DNA of 64,000 nucleotides from Paulownia fortunei. Its lineage: Eukaryota > Streptophyta > Magnoliopsida > Lamiales > Paulowniaceae. Shown here one piece after another: positions 10,926-23,698 of the stretch. The stretch covers positions 16,480,925 through 16,544,924 of the forward strand of contig CM033123.1 of NCBI GenBank assembly GCA_019321725.1, in the 5' to 3' direction. How positions within the stretch are numbered: position 1 is the stretch's first letter; every line of letters begins with the position of its first letter. The position numbers and the translations under genes are program-made. The notes below the pieces were generated by a model. The model was not told the DNA's origin. It did not search any database and was given only the letters and a program-made list of their open reading frames with translations.

Positions 10926-13285
10926 TATGAAATTAATAATCGGTAATGTACTAAAAATTATATATTGGAGTCGCATTACTCGTTATCTACCTTCTCCAAT
11001 CAGATTTAATAATTAATAATGAGTAATGGATTAATTAGTAGACACGAGCAGCATCTGTAGGCATATTAATTAACTAATTTTGGTTTTTCGTGTATTGGCA
11101 GATTGTCAAATTGGTTAAAAAATATTTTAATCTGATCTTGATCACTACGAAAATAACAGTGCGCCAAATTGGGTACATATAACACCAGAAATCAAATCAC
11201 ACAAAAAAATAAAATAAAAAATGACTGACCCAAACACCCGAAACACGAGATTCCATATATTTTTTCATCATTATCTAAATTTCACTCAACAAATTTGATC
11301 CTTATTTAAATTTACTACATACATATGCCTAACTCTATCTAAACTTGCATATAGGATTCCAATTGGCGAAATAGAATTTTTGGGGCAGTCATTTATTTAT
11401 GTTTCTATTAAATATTAATAAGATATTTTTATAAGACTTTCCCTAGGATTTTTCAGACACTTAAACAATATGTTCATGTCAAAGACGAGAATCGATCATC
11501 TCATGTAACTATCCAGAACTTGCTCATAATACCCTTGACTGTCGGATTACTACCACGTTAGGTGTATAAATTAATAAATACATCTCATTAATATGATAAA
11601 ATTCTATTTAAATAACATGCCGCATTCCTACGATATTTTTAATCAATTTCTTTGTCTAAAAACAACAAATCTGTAAAAAAAGTTTGCACTGAACCCAACC
11701 CATTTTGGGCACAACACATTTAAATAGAATTGTGAGTAGACACGTTTTTAACAGTTTATTTACATGCAATTGTAAATTAAGAAACAATGACTGACCCAAA
11801 CACTCGGAATACAAGATTCTATCTACTTGTTTAGCAAACAATGAGGTAGCAATTTTGTTGTGGATGAGTTCAAAATAGCTGAATTATAAATATATGTGGG
11901 TGATTTTGGACTTTGAGCAAAATATCTTAAATATTAGCTCACTAATTACAATATTATGCACAAATAAACAAGTTGGTTTATTCAAAACTATCAGTAGTAG
12001 TAGATGGGATCTTTTCTAGGTTAGAGAGAAGATGGTATTTAATATCTCTTAACACATTACAAGTAAACTAAAACATAGTCTGTAGCACATTGTTGTTCAA
12101 ATCTCAGAGTCTTACCAAGTCTCTAATTTATGTAATCCATATTTGTCCTTATATATGTATAAAACCAATGCAAGACAATGTACGAAGCACATGAGCTAGT
12201 TCGAACAAATATGTTTTTGCTTCGATCTTTTAATTTAGTTGTGAAATAAATCATGTGTTTGAAACCTATGAAAACCACATATCTCACTATTGATATAATA
12301 TTATTTATTTTGTATCTAAATTCTTATAATTTTGTATTTGAACTTTATCCGAAATAACTCATATCAATGGATATATTGTCCATATTTTTAAAGCTATGAT
12401 CTTTCTCACTTCTAACCAATATGAGACTTTGTTTGCACACCTAAAAATCCTTCACTCAAAGGACAATTTGGTTCTTCTTCTTCACTTTGGAAGATCCTGC
12501 TCCATTGAGTCGACTACTCATTTTCACCGCATTGGAGCATACCATTTTGGTGAGGCACTAAAGTACCGTCCACCTTAATATCTTAATCTATCCAGGTCAA
12601 CTCTTTTTTTCCGCGATGTCGAAAGCGGATCCATCTATGAAGCAACAAAGCACACAACTTGTCCAATAAAGCACAACTACATATCCCATCATTCGCTTGA
12701 GGCTCACCATCTTCATTTGGCACTGAAAATTATCCTCTACATCCATCTTCGTTTGGCACTGAAAATTGTCCTCCACATAATTTATATATTTTAAATTATT
12801 GAAAGTTAATTTTTTTTTATAATCTATTGTGAAATATTTTTGTTGTGCTTCAATAATTGAAAAAGACATCAAATTCCATTAAAATATAATTTAATCTTGA
12901 CAAAAGAAAATGATTTTTTTCTCTAGTAAGCACTTCAATATTGCTTAAGAAATAGATTTTTTTTTACTAGAAAAATAGACATGAGAAGTTTAATGAAAAA
13001 ATTAAACTTAAATGTATAAGAACTTTGTAATTTTAAAGGAGCACAATAATTTTTGAAGTACTAAAGGAATACCACCTTATATAATTTCTTTTCACTCCGG
13101 AAATAATGTTAATAGTATATGGTGTTTGTGACTTATGTTCTAATTGTGAAATTAGTTAAAATATTCTAATTTATAAAATTACTTCAAGTGAACCTTGTAG
13201 AGTAAACAAATACAAACTTTTTTGGGGGCTGTGGTGAATCACTTGTCACTTTTCTGTGGATTGTTTTTAGCAAATGATACCATTG
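10926..13285 (+). repeat. R repeat copy 2
   Basis: This is a direct, more diverged copy of R starting at the equivalent of 5,010 in copy 1 (segment with 'cattactcgttatctacctt') and continuing through the same landmarks. It then extends into sequence that elsewhere appears in minus orientation at 18,060-18,700 and 30,000-30,180. Frames at 11,656-11,841, 12,396-12,578 and 12,597-12,872 are not conserved between copies and are not genes. Confidence 0.65.
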
Positions 13286-13290
13286 TATGT

Positions 13291-13445
13291 ACAAGGTTTC
13301 ATTATGCGAGATAATTGTATCCAAAATATAGATTGTCATCAAAATTAGTCTTTTTCAAGATTCAAATCTTATTGGTACTAGTTCTTTACCATTGATGACA
13401 ACTTATATTTGGATACAATTGTCTCGTATAATGCAACATTGTATA
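13291..13445. mobile_element. Small fold-back element (MITE-like)
   Basis: The ends form a ~50-bp inverted repeat. The left arm contains cattatgcgagataattgta and the right arm, in reverse complement, contains cattatacgagacaattgta; both arms finish in gttgtcatca-like sequence. The spacer is about 55 bp. It sits inside R copy 2, interrupting the segment that elsewhere reads through 'agcaaatgataccacc'. No coding capacity. Superfamily cannot be set because the target duplication is unclear. Confidence 0.7.
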
Positions 13446-13485
13446 TGAGTTCATATGGTACAAAACAAACAAAATATAATACTTA

Positions 13486-13985
13486 AGGACATGGTAAAAA
13501 GTATGATTAGTTATTCTTCTTTACTAAAAAACCTTAAGAGAAGCACTAAAAACTGCAACTTACATTATTAACAAGGATCCAATCAAAGGAGTAGCTAAAA
13601 CTCCTTATGGACTATGGATATGTAATATATTTGGGGTTGTCCAACTAAGGTAAGGCCTGAAAAGTCAAATGAAAGGAAACTGAACTCCAGATCTTTAAGT
13701 TGTCACTTTGTTGGGTACTCTAAATGTTCAAGGATTACAAATTTTATAATCCTTAACCAGGTTATTTTAAGGTGGGAAATGCGGTTTCTCTTGAGAAAGT
13801 TGAGTTTGGGAAGGAAATAAGATTAAATACATTATTTTTGAAGAGGAATTTATTTCTCTTCCTACTATTAATATTGATAATGTTTAGGCTTCCATTCCTA
13901 ACATTATTCAAGATAAAAATTCGAACTATCAAGACAATGTTGAGGAGCTCTCTCTTCAGAATAAAGAAAATTATTATTTTTTAAT
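13486..13985 (+). pseudogene. Ty1/Copia polyprotein fragment, C-terminal part of integrase
   Basis: Across shifting frames the sequence reads as the end of a Copia integrase and the linker to reverse transcriptase. ALKTATYIINKDPIKGVAK is followed by TPYGLW, then after a frameshift GCPTKVRPEKSNERKLNSRS, then CHFVGYSK, and finally GNAVSLEKVEFGKE. The order matches the family consensus (ATYILNRVPTK, TPYELW, GCPAxVR, FVGYS, ExxDVEF). At least two frameshifts make it non-functional. The open frame at 13,772-13,984 is the surviving last piece. Neither LTR is visible here, so it is an isolated scrap. Confidence 0.75.
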
Positions 13986-14010
13986 TGTAATTATTTATGA
14001 ATAGACCGGC

Positions 14011-14598
14011 TGATGGGTAAATTTTATACTCATTAATTGAGTACCATTTACTTAATTTTTTATTTTGTTTTTGATATTTTTGTGAGTTTTATTATCATTT
14101 TTAATATTTATTTTGTAGATTTGAAGATGAATAAAGAATGTCACTTGAATGTACTAAAATCTACATTCATCTTATATTTTTTTTAAAAAAAAAGAAAAAT
14201 TGACCTGTGAACAGTACCGGCTAGGCACTGCCGCTATTGGAAAGTAATGTCAGTCCAGAATATGCAGCGCCTAGGTGCTGTCAGTTCGTGCCTAGGTGCT
14301 GCCTGGCGGATAACTTAGGATAAAATTGTCATTTTGCCCTCTTTATGGCATCTTCCATTAATCTTAAGTATTCCAAAATCCTCCAAATCAAATTTTGAGA
14401 GGGGGAAGAGAGGAGAAGAGTGAAAACAAGCCAAGAAACAAGAAGGGGAGGAGAAAAATAGAAGAAGAAGAGGAGAATTCTTACATGATTTATGAAGAAA
14501 TTATCAACAAGGGAAGAAATTTATCTTCTTTCTAGTTTCGTTTCTTTGTCCTATTTCTTTCTTTCGTTATATGTATAAATGTTGTTAATTTGTATTTT
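14011..14598 (+). mobile_element. Athila-like LTR fragment (5' part), cut by the GDSL duplication
   Basis: The fragment starts TGATGGGTAAATTTTATAC, contains gcgcctaggtgctg-type palindrome remnants at about 14,268-14,306, and then the purine-rich stretch seen in other copies. At about 14,598 the match stops and the GDSL duplicate begins (atgttttaaacc), so this is the left boundary of duplication copy 1. Confidence 0.8.
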
Positions 14599-15146
14599 AT
14601 GTTTTAAACCAATTTATTTGACCGCTAAGGGAAATAGTATAAGACGGAATTTTAATGCCCTTAGATTCAAAAAATGCACGGTCAAGTACTGGGCTTTCTG
14701 CCACTGAAAAGATGACTCCATCATAGCTGTAGAACCATTCAATGACAAATAAGGTACAATATTCGGCAGGCCGAAATCAGCAGCTGCAAATCATGAATCA
14801 TAAGTACGTATTTCATCAAAAAATTGTATATTGTAAATGCATGCATTATCGTGGTAAAACTTATACCTGAAAAGTCGATGTCAATAAGGCCATCGGACCA
14901 GCGACCTGTAGGGTAACCAGGAAAAGTTATACCATAAGGCAAACTTGCGGCTGGAAGAGAAGGCCCCCAAGGCAGTATTTGAATAGAGTTGCCAATGTCT
15001 GTGATTCCATCTCCAAAATGGTATAAATACTGAAATGGGCACTTGGTATTTTCGGATGAAGTAACACCAACGAGAATAAACAAAAAAAAGCATTGAATTT
15101 TGAATGAGTGGTAACGTGGTTTTATCAACTTTTCTTGGAACTTCAT
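14599..15146 (-). pseudogene. Truncated GDSL esterase/lipase pseudogene (copy 1)
   Basis: Exon 1 (14,867-15,146, 280 bp, from ATG at 15,146) is complete and closely matches the intact gene at 43,947-44,226, including the signal-peptide region and the block I motif FGDGITDIGN with glycine in place of the usual serine. Intron 1 retains a GT donor (14,861-14,866) and a CAG acceptor. Exon 2 starts at 14,783 but has lost one G near 14,729 relative to the intact copy, shifting the frame. It then ends abruptly at about 14,599, where an LTR fragment begins. Exons 3-5, with the GND and DxxH motifs, are missing. The leader and a TATA-like box are retained, so a transcript is possible but not a full protein. 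Confidence 0.9.
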
Positions 15147-15298
15147 GCTTGTTAATTTCCTTGCTTGCAACTGTGATATTGATCGAGTAAATACCTGATT
15201 AAGCAAACACAAGCTGTTAATGATATACAGGAGAAATGAATCCCTTTTGCATTGCATGTATTTCTAATTATATATATAACACCATATAAATTGTGGCA

Positions 15299-15299
15299 G

Positions 15300-15358
<59 letters not shown>
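15299..15358. repeat. (TA)n(AG)n compound microsatellite in the pseudogene leader
   Basis: A TA run passes directly into an AG run of about nine units. The equivalent site in the intact copy (44,382-44,440) has roughly twice as many AG units. On the minus strand it reads as a CT-rich 5' leader. Confidence 0.9.
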
Positions 15359-15420
15359 TTGAAAACCTAGAATACAATTGTAAGAAGAATGCAATGGCGG
15401 AGTAGGATGCTTCCGGAGCT

Positions 15421-15430
15421 GGTTTATATA
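15421..15430 (-). promoter_or_regulatory. TATA-like box of the GDSL pseudogene
   Basis: The minus strand reads TATATAAACC about 275 bp upstream of the ATG. It is conserved in the intact copy at 44,503-44,512. Confidence 0.5.
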
Positions 15431-15711
15431 GATATTATGGGGATGGGGCAGTCCAAATATCAACATTATCTTTTACTACAACTAAACTAAAATAATCCAA
15501 CCATGTGTTTCGCAATGTGGTTTAATTAAGTAAAGATAGGTTTTTATAGTAAGACATGATTTTCACCTAATACTTATCCATTATGATCAAGTTCCTTACG
15601 GGGCAGTTATCATTGTTAGATAGGATCAAACTATATGACTGACTTCCCACACCTTATTAAGAACAGTTTACCTTCTCATCCATTCCTAAATTTGAATTGT
15701 AAATAATTTAT

Positions 15712-17479
15712 TGTTGCGAATTTTGTAAACGCAAGTGCACGTTATCGTATACAAGTAATGGATAAGTAGATTATCGTTCCCACAAAAATTATTAAATTAT
15801 TAAGTACCAAAATTATATTAACACTAATTTTATTTGAATAAACGAAAGTGAGTTTTTATGATTATAAACTAAATGTAACTAAACTAACTACTAAAAGATA
15901 CCGAAATTTTGTCAATTCAAATTTTATTTGAACAAACGAAATTGAATGACAGTTAATACAAATGAATTTAAATTATTCTAAAAAATAATGTACAAAATTG
16001 AATAAAAATGAATATCAATGATTATAAAGACCTAAGGTTATGATTTCATCATAATTATTTTGAGTTGAATAATTAATCTTATCAATTTCAACTTACTTCT
16101 CAAGTGATAGTCGATAATCTTTAAATTATCCACTAGCCTCTTCCAAGGTCTAATAAAAATATCATCAATTGCTAACCCACTATATTCCTATACGAATTAC
16201 AACAATCAATAATTAATTAGGTTTTATGGATTTCACACAAGACTACACAAACCATATAAGTATATTCATATCTTACATACAATTTATGATTTTCTACATA
16301 TAGAACTAAATACATATATCACCTCCTGGGTCAATATGATTAGCAAATCATTCAATTAGTGGCCAAGTAATTAAAAGTATTAAGAACAATGTAGAAAACT
16401 CAATTTCAAAATAAATCGAGAATTGAATTGATACAAATATTTAAAACATCATAATTAGATTACATCATAACCCTAAAAAAATAAATTAGTTCATAATGAT
16501 AAAAATGAAATACAACCTAACAATATTCATAAATATAATCAAAGAAAGCAAGAGGAAAATAAAATGAAACTTGAAAGAGGATGAATTTCTTCCCTTGTAG
16601 ATGTCTTCTTCACAAACCATGGAAGAAATTTTTCCTCTTCTTCTTCTCTTCTTCTTTTTGTTTTTTGGCTTCTTTTCTCTTCTCTCCCTCTTCGCCTCTC
16701 TAAAATCTGATTTGGAGGCTATTGTAATACAAAAACTTGATGGGAGATGTCCTAAAAAGGGCATAAAATACTATTTTGCCCTTACTTACCCGGTTGGCAG
16801 CGCCTAGGCGCCAATTTGCAGCACCTAGGCACTGCAGCATGCTGCAGTCCAGTGAGGACAGCACTTAGGCGCTGCACATTCTGTCCTAGACAGACATTGC
16901 AGCGCCTAGACGCTGCTCTTGCTATCCAAGTTCGATCTCTACTGCGATTGTACCTTCTTTCAACTGCTTTTTTACCATTTTATAGGCTAAATTGGCTTTT
17001 GATGTCTCATATGAATTGTACTTCTAGTTTTTGGTGTTCGATAGGCTCTTGAATCAACTCAATATAAGATATGTGGAAAGAATTATGCTTCAAATACTCA
17101 AATTATCAAACCAGAAAGTTTTGGTCAAGTGCAGACTTTTTAACCTAATTTTTCTCATTGAAATCAAATGAATTAAATTTTGTGATAAATATAAAAGTTA
17201 TAGATATATCTTTTGGCTTTCCAATGGTTTAAGAAAAAAGTCAAAATAATATTGGAGTAAAAAGTCATGATTGAAATACAAACACTGCCTTCAATATCAC
17301 AAAAAAATGGATTATTCTAAATTTTAATCAAGTTTTATATTCCTTTCCATTTTCTCCTCATTTTCCTATTACCTACAATATTTCAAACTAAATACATAAA
17401 AAGTAACATAAATACTCATAAACTAATCAAAAAGTTAAGTAAATGACACTCAATTAATGAATATAAAATCTACTCATCA
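15712..17479 (-). mobile_element. Solo Athila-like LTR (long subtype, 1,768 bp), inserted after the duplication
   Basis: It starts tgttgcg and ends ctcatca, and is flanked by tttat at 15,707-15,711 and 17,480-17,484, a perfect 5-bp target duplication. The duplicate locus has the uninterrupted site with a single tttat (about 44,757-44,761). It contains four CCTAGG-type palindrome variants at 16,798-16,916. The frames at 16,486-16,807 and 16,816-17,052 are chance frames inside the LTR. Confidence 0.93.
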
Positions 17480-17484
17480 TTTAT

Positions 17485-18060
17485 ATAGTATCCTTATATT
17501 GGAAACTAAGTGGCACAAAAGAATACTTTTCATTAATTATTCATTTTATTCCACCAAAATAAGAATTTAATTTGAATATTTAATTTTTTTTCATAGGTTT
17601 AATTCTAATTGTTTTAAAGGTCATGGGGTAAAGTACAAAACACACCAAAATATTCTTCAAGAAAATAGGATGAAGGGGTGTTTGGTCATATTTTTATAAG
17701 ATTAGGAGGCTATATGCATATTTCAAAAGATTGAGATAAACATACAATCGATCTTATTGATCACAAATGTGTCTGTATTTTATGCATTTTTTTTACTAAA
17801 AGGCCGTCTTTTTACTAAAAGGATATGTATCTTCACTAATAATAACTTTTAGTTAGATTTAAAATTAGGAAACATGATTTCAGCTCGGATATTGGCCTTT
17901 TCTAGGGACGATATTGACAAATTATTTTTAACATCAAGATTTTCTTTATGAATTTTCTTGGCACACTATGTGCTAGTAGCTTAAGTAGAAACTTAACTTT
18001 ACTTTGTAAGTTTATTTTAGCACAATAAATTAAAACCAAGTGATTTATTTTCCCAAGTCC
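17485..18060. other. Upstream flank of the GDSL pseudogene
   Basis: Together with 15,480-15,706 this is the promoter-distal flank shared with 44,540-45,350. It is A+T-rich without recognisable coding or repeat signatures. Confidence 0.6.
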
Positions 18061-20833
18061 AAAATCACCCACATAATAACATTAATTTTTTTAATAGTAG
18101 TAGTAGTAATAATAATATATTTTAATTATTATTATTCTTACTATTACTACTACTATTATTATTAATATAATTATAATATTATGATTATTATGCTGCTATT
18201 TTGAACTCATCCACAACAAAATCTTCTATAGTGGTGGTATCATTTGCTAAAAGCAGTTCACAGAAAATTAAAAAGTGACTCGCCACAGCCCAAAAAAAGA
18301 TTGTTTTTGTTTGCTCTACAAGATTCACTTGAAAAGATTTCATGGATTACAATATTTTAACCAATTTCGCAATTAGAAAATAATTCACAAAAACCATATA
18401 TGATTAACATTATGTCATTATGTTAGGAGTCAAATAAATTATATAAGGTGGTATTCTCCCTCTTTTAGTAGTTTAAAAATTGTTGTGTTCCTTCAAAATT
18501 ACATTGTTTTTATTCGCTTAAGTTTAACTTTTTAATTAAATTTCTCATGTATTTTCTCATCTAGTAAAACCAAAGAGAAAAAAAACTGTTTCCTGAGCAA
18601 TATTTAAGTGTTTACTTACTATGAAAAAAATTATTTTCTTTAGTTGAGATTAAATTATATCTTAATTGAACTTGAAGTCTTTTCCTACTATTTAAGCACT
18701 ACATAAATCTTTCACTAGATTATAAAAAATAACTTTCAATCATTTAATATGTATAACATTGCCATAACCAAATTTTGATGGCTATTATTTTTTAAGGCTA
18801 AACTCTAAACATATAATATTATTTTGAATTCTCATTTCCCTCTAAATCTTTGCATCAAATATAAATAATAATGACACATCATAGGGGTGATTTTATAATA
18901 AATTAAGTTGTTGACAAGTTAAATCATAAAAGATATGTGAAATTTTGCCATCTACTATTTTTTATTTAAGGCCATAAGATCCATCAAAGAATTTGACATT
19001 AGGCCATACATACTCAAACAAATTAGTGTTAAAGACTAACAAGTAGTATAGAGTCATGTTACTGACATAACTATGTGGAGGATATTTTTTGGTGTCAAAT
19101 GAAGAAGGTGAGGCCAGGCGAACGATGGGGTATGTGGTTGTATTCTATTGGACATGTTGTGTGCTACAGTGCTTAATAAATGAGTTTGCTTCACACAAGG
19201 CGAAAAAAAAAATTGACTTCGATAAAGCAAGCTATTGAGGTAGGTTGTGACCCGGCTATCTTGACGCTTGTGATGAGAGCCAGGGATTCTCTAATATTTC
19301 ACGGAAGGCGTGTGGTCCAATGCGGTGAAAGTGAGTAGTCAACTCAATGGAGCAAGATTTTTTTAAGTGAAGATTGTTGTTTGAGAGAGACTCAGTGGTC
19401 CTACATTTGAGGAAAGAGTTGCTAGGTATGTAAACATTATGTCATTATGTTAGGAGTCAAAGAAATTATATAAGGTGGTATACCCCTCCTTTAGTAGTTT
19501 AAAAATTGTTGTGTTCCTTTTAAATTACATTGTTCTTATACGCTTAAGTTTAATTTTTTAATTAAATTTCTCATGTCTTTTCTATTCTTCTAGTAAAACC
19601 ACAAAAAAAAAACTATTTCCTGAGCAATATTTAAGTGTTTTCTACTATGAAAAAAATCATTTTCTTTAGTCGAGATTATATAATATCTTAATTGAACTTA
19701 AGTCTTTTTCTACTATTTAAGCAATATATAAATCTTTCACTGGATTATAAAAAATATCTTTCCATCATTTAATATGTATAACATTGCTATAACGGAATTT
19801 TGATGGCTATTGCTTTTTAAGATTAAACTCTAAACATATAATAGTATTTTGAATTCTCATTTCCCTCTAAATCTTTACATCAAATTTAAATAATAATGCC
19901 ACATCATATGGGTGAAATTATAATAAATTAAGTTGCTGACAAGTTAAATCATAAAAGATATGTGAAATTTTGCCATCTACTATCTTTTTATTTAATGGTA
20001 TTGGCCATAGGATCCATCAAAGAATTTGACATTAGGCAATACATACTAAAAAAAACTAGTGTTAAAGACTAGCAAGTAGTATAGAGTCGTGTTACAAACT
20101 TAACTATGTGGGGGATAATTTTTGGTGCCAAATGAAGAAGGTGAGGCCATGCGAACGATGGGGTCTGTGGTTGTATTCTTTTGGACATATTGTGTGTTAC
20201 GGTGCTTAATAAATGGGTTTGCTTCCCACACAACGAAAAAAAGAAAAGTGACCTGGATAAAGCAAGCTCATGTGCTCATGTGCTAATGTGCTTGGTACAT
20301 TATTCTGCTTTGGTTTTATACATATATAAGAACAAATATGGATTATATAAATTAGAGACTTGGTAAAACTGATGGGATTAGAACAAACATGTGTTACTAT
20401 GCTTTAGTTTACTTGTAATTTACCACCACCACCACCACCACCACTAATACTACGATATTATGATATTATGCTGCTATTTTGAACTCATGCACAACAAAGT
20501 CGTATATAGCGGTGGTATCATTTGTTAAACATAGTTCATAGAAAATCGCCACAGCCCAAGACGAATTTGTTTTTGTTTGCTCTACAAAATTCACTTGAAA
20601 AGATTTCATGGATTACAATATTTTAACCAATTTCGCAATTAGAAAATATTTCACAAAAACCATATATTATTAACATTATGTCTTTATATTAGGAGTCAAA
20701 GAAATTATATAAGGTGGTATTCCCTCTCCATTGGTATAAACCCATTTGGATAAAGTTTAAAAATAAAAACATAAAAATTTAGATTTAAAATGGACAATAT
20801 CATATCAATGTCAAAATATGTGATGTCCTGTTG
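18061..20833 (-). repeat. R repeat copy 3 with internal tandem copies
   Basis: In minus orientation relative to copy 1. A marker segment (attatgtcattatgttaggag) occurs at about 18,412, 19,438 and 20,679, showing that about 1.0-1.2 kb has been tandemly multiplied. The duplicate locus at 45,360-45,849 has only one marker at the corresponding place and lacks about 2.27 kb. Also present are TAA/TAG-type trinucleotide runs (about 18,095-18,170) and an ACC run (about 20,424-20,442). No coding domain; the frame at 20,181-20,366 is part of the repeat. Confidence 0.7.
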
Positions 20834-20838
20834 GTTTC

Positions 20839-22117
20839 CGATGAGTGGAAATTATACCCATTACTTGAATACCGTTTGTTTAACTTTTTAATTAGTTTTC
20901 GAGATTTTTATGATTTTTATTATTATTTTTAACGTTTATTTTGCAGAGTTGAAGATAAAGAAAGAATGTCATTGGATGCACAAAAATCTACATTTTTCAC
21001 AAAAATAAAAAAAATATTTCGTCTGGCGAACAGTAGTTCAGCGCCTAGGCGCTGCAGCTACTGGAAAATGGACTTTGTCCAGTGAAGGCAGCCCTCAATC
21101 AGCACCTAGGCGCTGCCAGGCGGGTTTGTGAGTGTAAAATTAACATTTTGCTCTCTTTAGGGCATCTTAATCAGATTTTTAAGATTTCAAGAGCCTCCAA
21201 ATGAAGGGAGGAGAGATTGGAGACAAAGATAGAGATAGATGATTGTGGAAAAACAAGAACAAGACAAGAAGAAAGAATTTTGGGGAAGAGGGGAGACTTC
21301 TTCCAAGTTTGAAGAAAGTTATCTACAAAGAAAGAAAAGCTTATCATCTTTAAGTTTGATTTGCATTTTCATCTTTTCATTTGAATATGTGTATGAATAT
21401 TGTTAAGATATTTCTCATTTTCACCATGAACTAATTTTCATTTCTAGGGTTGTGATGTAATCTAATTAGGATGTGTTGAATATTTTTATCAATTCCATTC
21501 TTGATTTATCTATCAAGTTGAGTTTTCTACATTATTTTTAATGCTTTAAATTATTTGGCCACTAATTGAATGATTTGCTAATCATATTAAACCTAAAGGT
21601 GATATGTGTCTAGTTCTAGGTGTAGAGAACCATAAATTGCATGTGAGATAGGAATATATTTTCATGGTTTGTGTAGTCTTGTTGGAGATCCATATAACTA
21701 AATAAATTATTAATTGTTGTAATTCACATACAAATATAGTGAGTTAGCAATTGATGATATTTTCATTAGATCTTGGGAGAGACTAATGGATAATTTAGGA
21801 ATTCTCGACTATCACTTGAAAAATAAGTTGAAATTGATGAGATAGATTATTCAACTCAAACTAATTATGATGAAATCATAACCCTAGGTTTTTATAATCA
21901 TTGATATTCATTTTTATTCGATTTTGCGCATCATTTTTAAGAGTAATTTAAATTCATTTGCATTAATTGCCACTCGTTTTCGTTTGTTTAAATAAAATTA
22001 GAATTGACAAAATTTTGATATTTAGTAATTTAATAGTTTTCGTGAGAACGATAATTTACTCATCATTTTATTACTTGTAACGATAACGTGCACTTGTGTT
22101 CACGAATTTTCATAACA
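20839..22117 (+). mobile_element. Solo Athila-like LTR (short subtype, 1,279 bp)
   Basis: It starts CGATGAGTGG (T to C at the first base) and ends cataaca. The flanks gtttc at 20,834-20,838 and 22,118-22,122 are a perfect target duplication. An empty site exists in another R copy at about 30,882 (ctgttagtttcaacac). It contains a perfect 16-bp palindrome CAGCGCCTAGGCGCTG at 21,039-21,054. The same insertion is present in the duplicate at 45,850-47,113, so it predates the duplication. Confidence 0.93.
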
Positions 22118-22122
22118 GTTTC

Positions 22123-23221
22123 AATACATTATTTATTACACAACCAAACTAAAAGAATGAAACCAAAATATTTGTTCAAACTCGCTCATGTGCTTGGTAC
22201 ATTATTCTGCTTTGGTTTTATACATATATAAGAACAAATATGGATTATATAACTTAGAGACTTGGTGAAACTGTTGGGATTAGAACAACCATGTGTTACT
22301 GTGCTTTAGTTTACTTGTCATTTGTTGGGGAAGGGTTTAAATGTGTTGTGCCCAAAATGGGTTGTGTTCAGCGCCAAATCACCCACATAATAATAATAAA
22401 TTTTTTAATAGTAGTAATAATAATATATTATAATTACTATTATTACTAGTATTATTATTATTCTTACTACTACTACTACTATTATTATTATTATTATTAC
22501 AACTACTACTGCTGCGATATTATGATATTATGCTGCTATTTTGAACTCATTCACAACAAACTCTTGTACAATGCTGGTACTATTTGCTAAAACCAGTTCA
22601 CAGAAAATAAAAAAGTGATTCACCACAGCCCAAAAAAAGTTTGTTTTTGTTTGCTCTACAAGATTCACTTGAAAAGATTTCATGGATTACAATATTTTAA
22701 CCAATTTCGCAATTAAAAAATGATTCACAAAAACTATATATTATTAACATTATGTCATTATGTTAGGAGTCAAAGAAATTATATAAGGTGGTATTCCCCC
22801 TCCTTTAGTAGTTTAAAAATTGTTGTATTCCTTTCAAATTACATTGTTCTTATAGTTCAATTTTTTAATTAAATTTCTCATGTCTTTTCTCTTCTTCTAG
22901 TAAAACCAAAAAAAAAAACTATTTCTTGGGCAATATTTAAATGAGGATATTTTTGGTGCCAAATAAAGATGGTGAGGCCCAGACGAACGATGGGGTCTCT
23001 GGTTGTATTCTATTGGACAAATTGTGTGCAACAGTATTTAATAAATAGGCCCACTTCCCACATGACAAAAAAGAAATTGGCCTGGATAGAGCAAGCTCTC
23101 GAGGTAGGTTGTACTCTAATGTTTTAGGGAAGGCGTGTGGTCCGGCACGGTAAAGGTGAGTAGTCTACTAAATGAGGCAAGATTTTCCAGGTGAAGATTG
23201 TCGTTTAAAGGAGATATATTC
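22123..23221 (-). repeat. R repeat copy 4
   Basis: This continues the R copy split by the LTR at 20,839-22,117. It includes the ctcatgtgcttggtacattat segment, TAA/TAC microsatellites (about 22,425-22,510), and the gaacgatggggtc segment (about 22,984). It is almost identical to 47,119-48,212. Confidence 0.7.
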
Positions 23222-23698
23222 AAGCATTTTATATCAATTTTATGTGGTTTTTGTTAATTGTGTAGGTCTCATGGAAATGAGAAGAAAATTTGGAAAAGAA
23301 AAGAAAATTCATAAAAAAGATTTGGAAGTCATGTCATGACTTAAAAAATTGGAATCACGCACCTAGATTTGATAATAATCTAGTTTATTTGGTGCCACAA
23401 TACCAAAATTTTCAAGCCCCGATGTCGAAAATGATCAAATTTACAAAGGAGGGTATTCCACTTGGAGTCGTGACGCTATTTTGAAAGAAGAAGTCTAGAT
23501 TGTTTGGCATTGCGGTGCTAAAACGTTGTGCCATGGGCACCAATTTGCAGAGCTTTGTACAGATAGTTTGGGGCCGCTGTCCTTATTCGCGAAAAATTTA
23601 AAACATTATTTTTAAGTCATTTTTTGAGACTTGTTTTTGGAGGACCATAATAGGCAACTTCCAAGACAAATTTGAGGACATCTTTTGGCCAAAAAATA

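Noticed and set aside
16601..17052. Two plus-strand frames, one with a hydrophobic start
   Set aside because: They fall in the pyrimidine-rich and palindrome parts of an LTR and are not conserved in its relatives.
23290..23484. A 64-codon frame present identically at 48,281-48,475, which could look like a conserved gene
   Set aside because: It lies inside an LTR and is identical only because the whole region is duplicated with almost no differences; no domain or codon pattern supports it.
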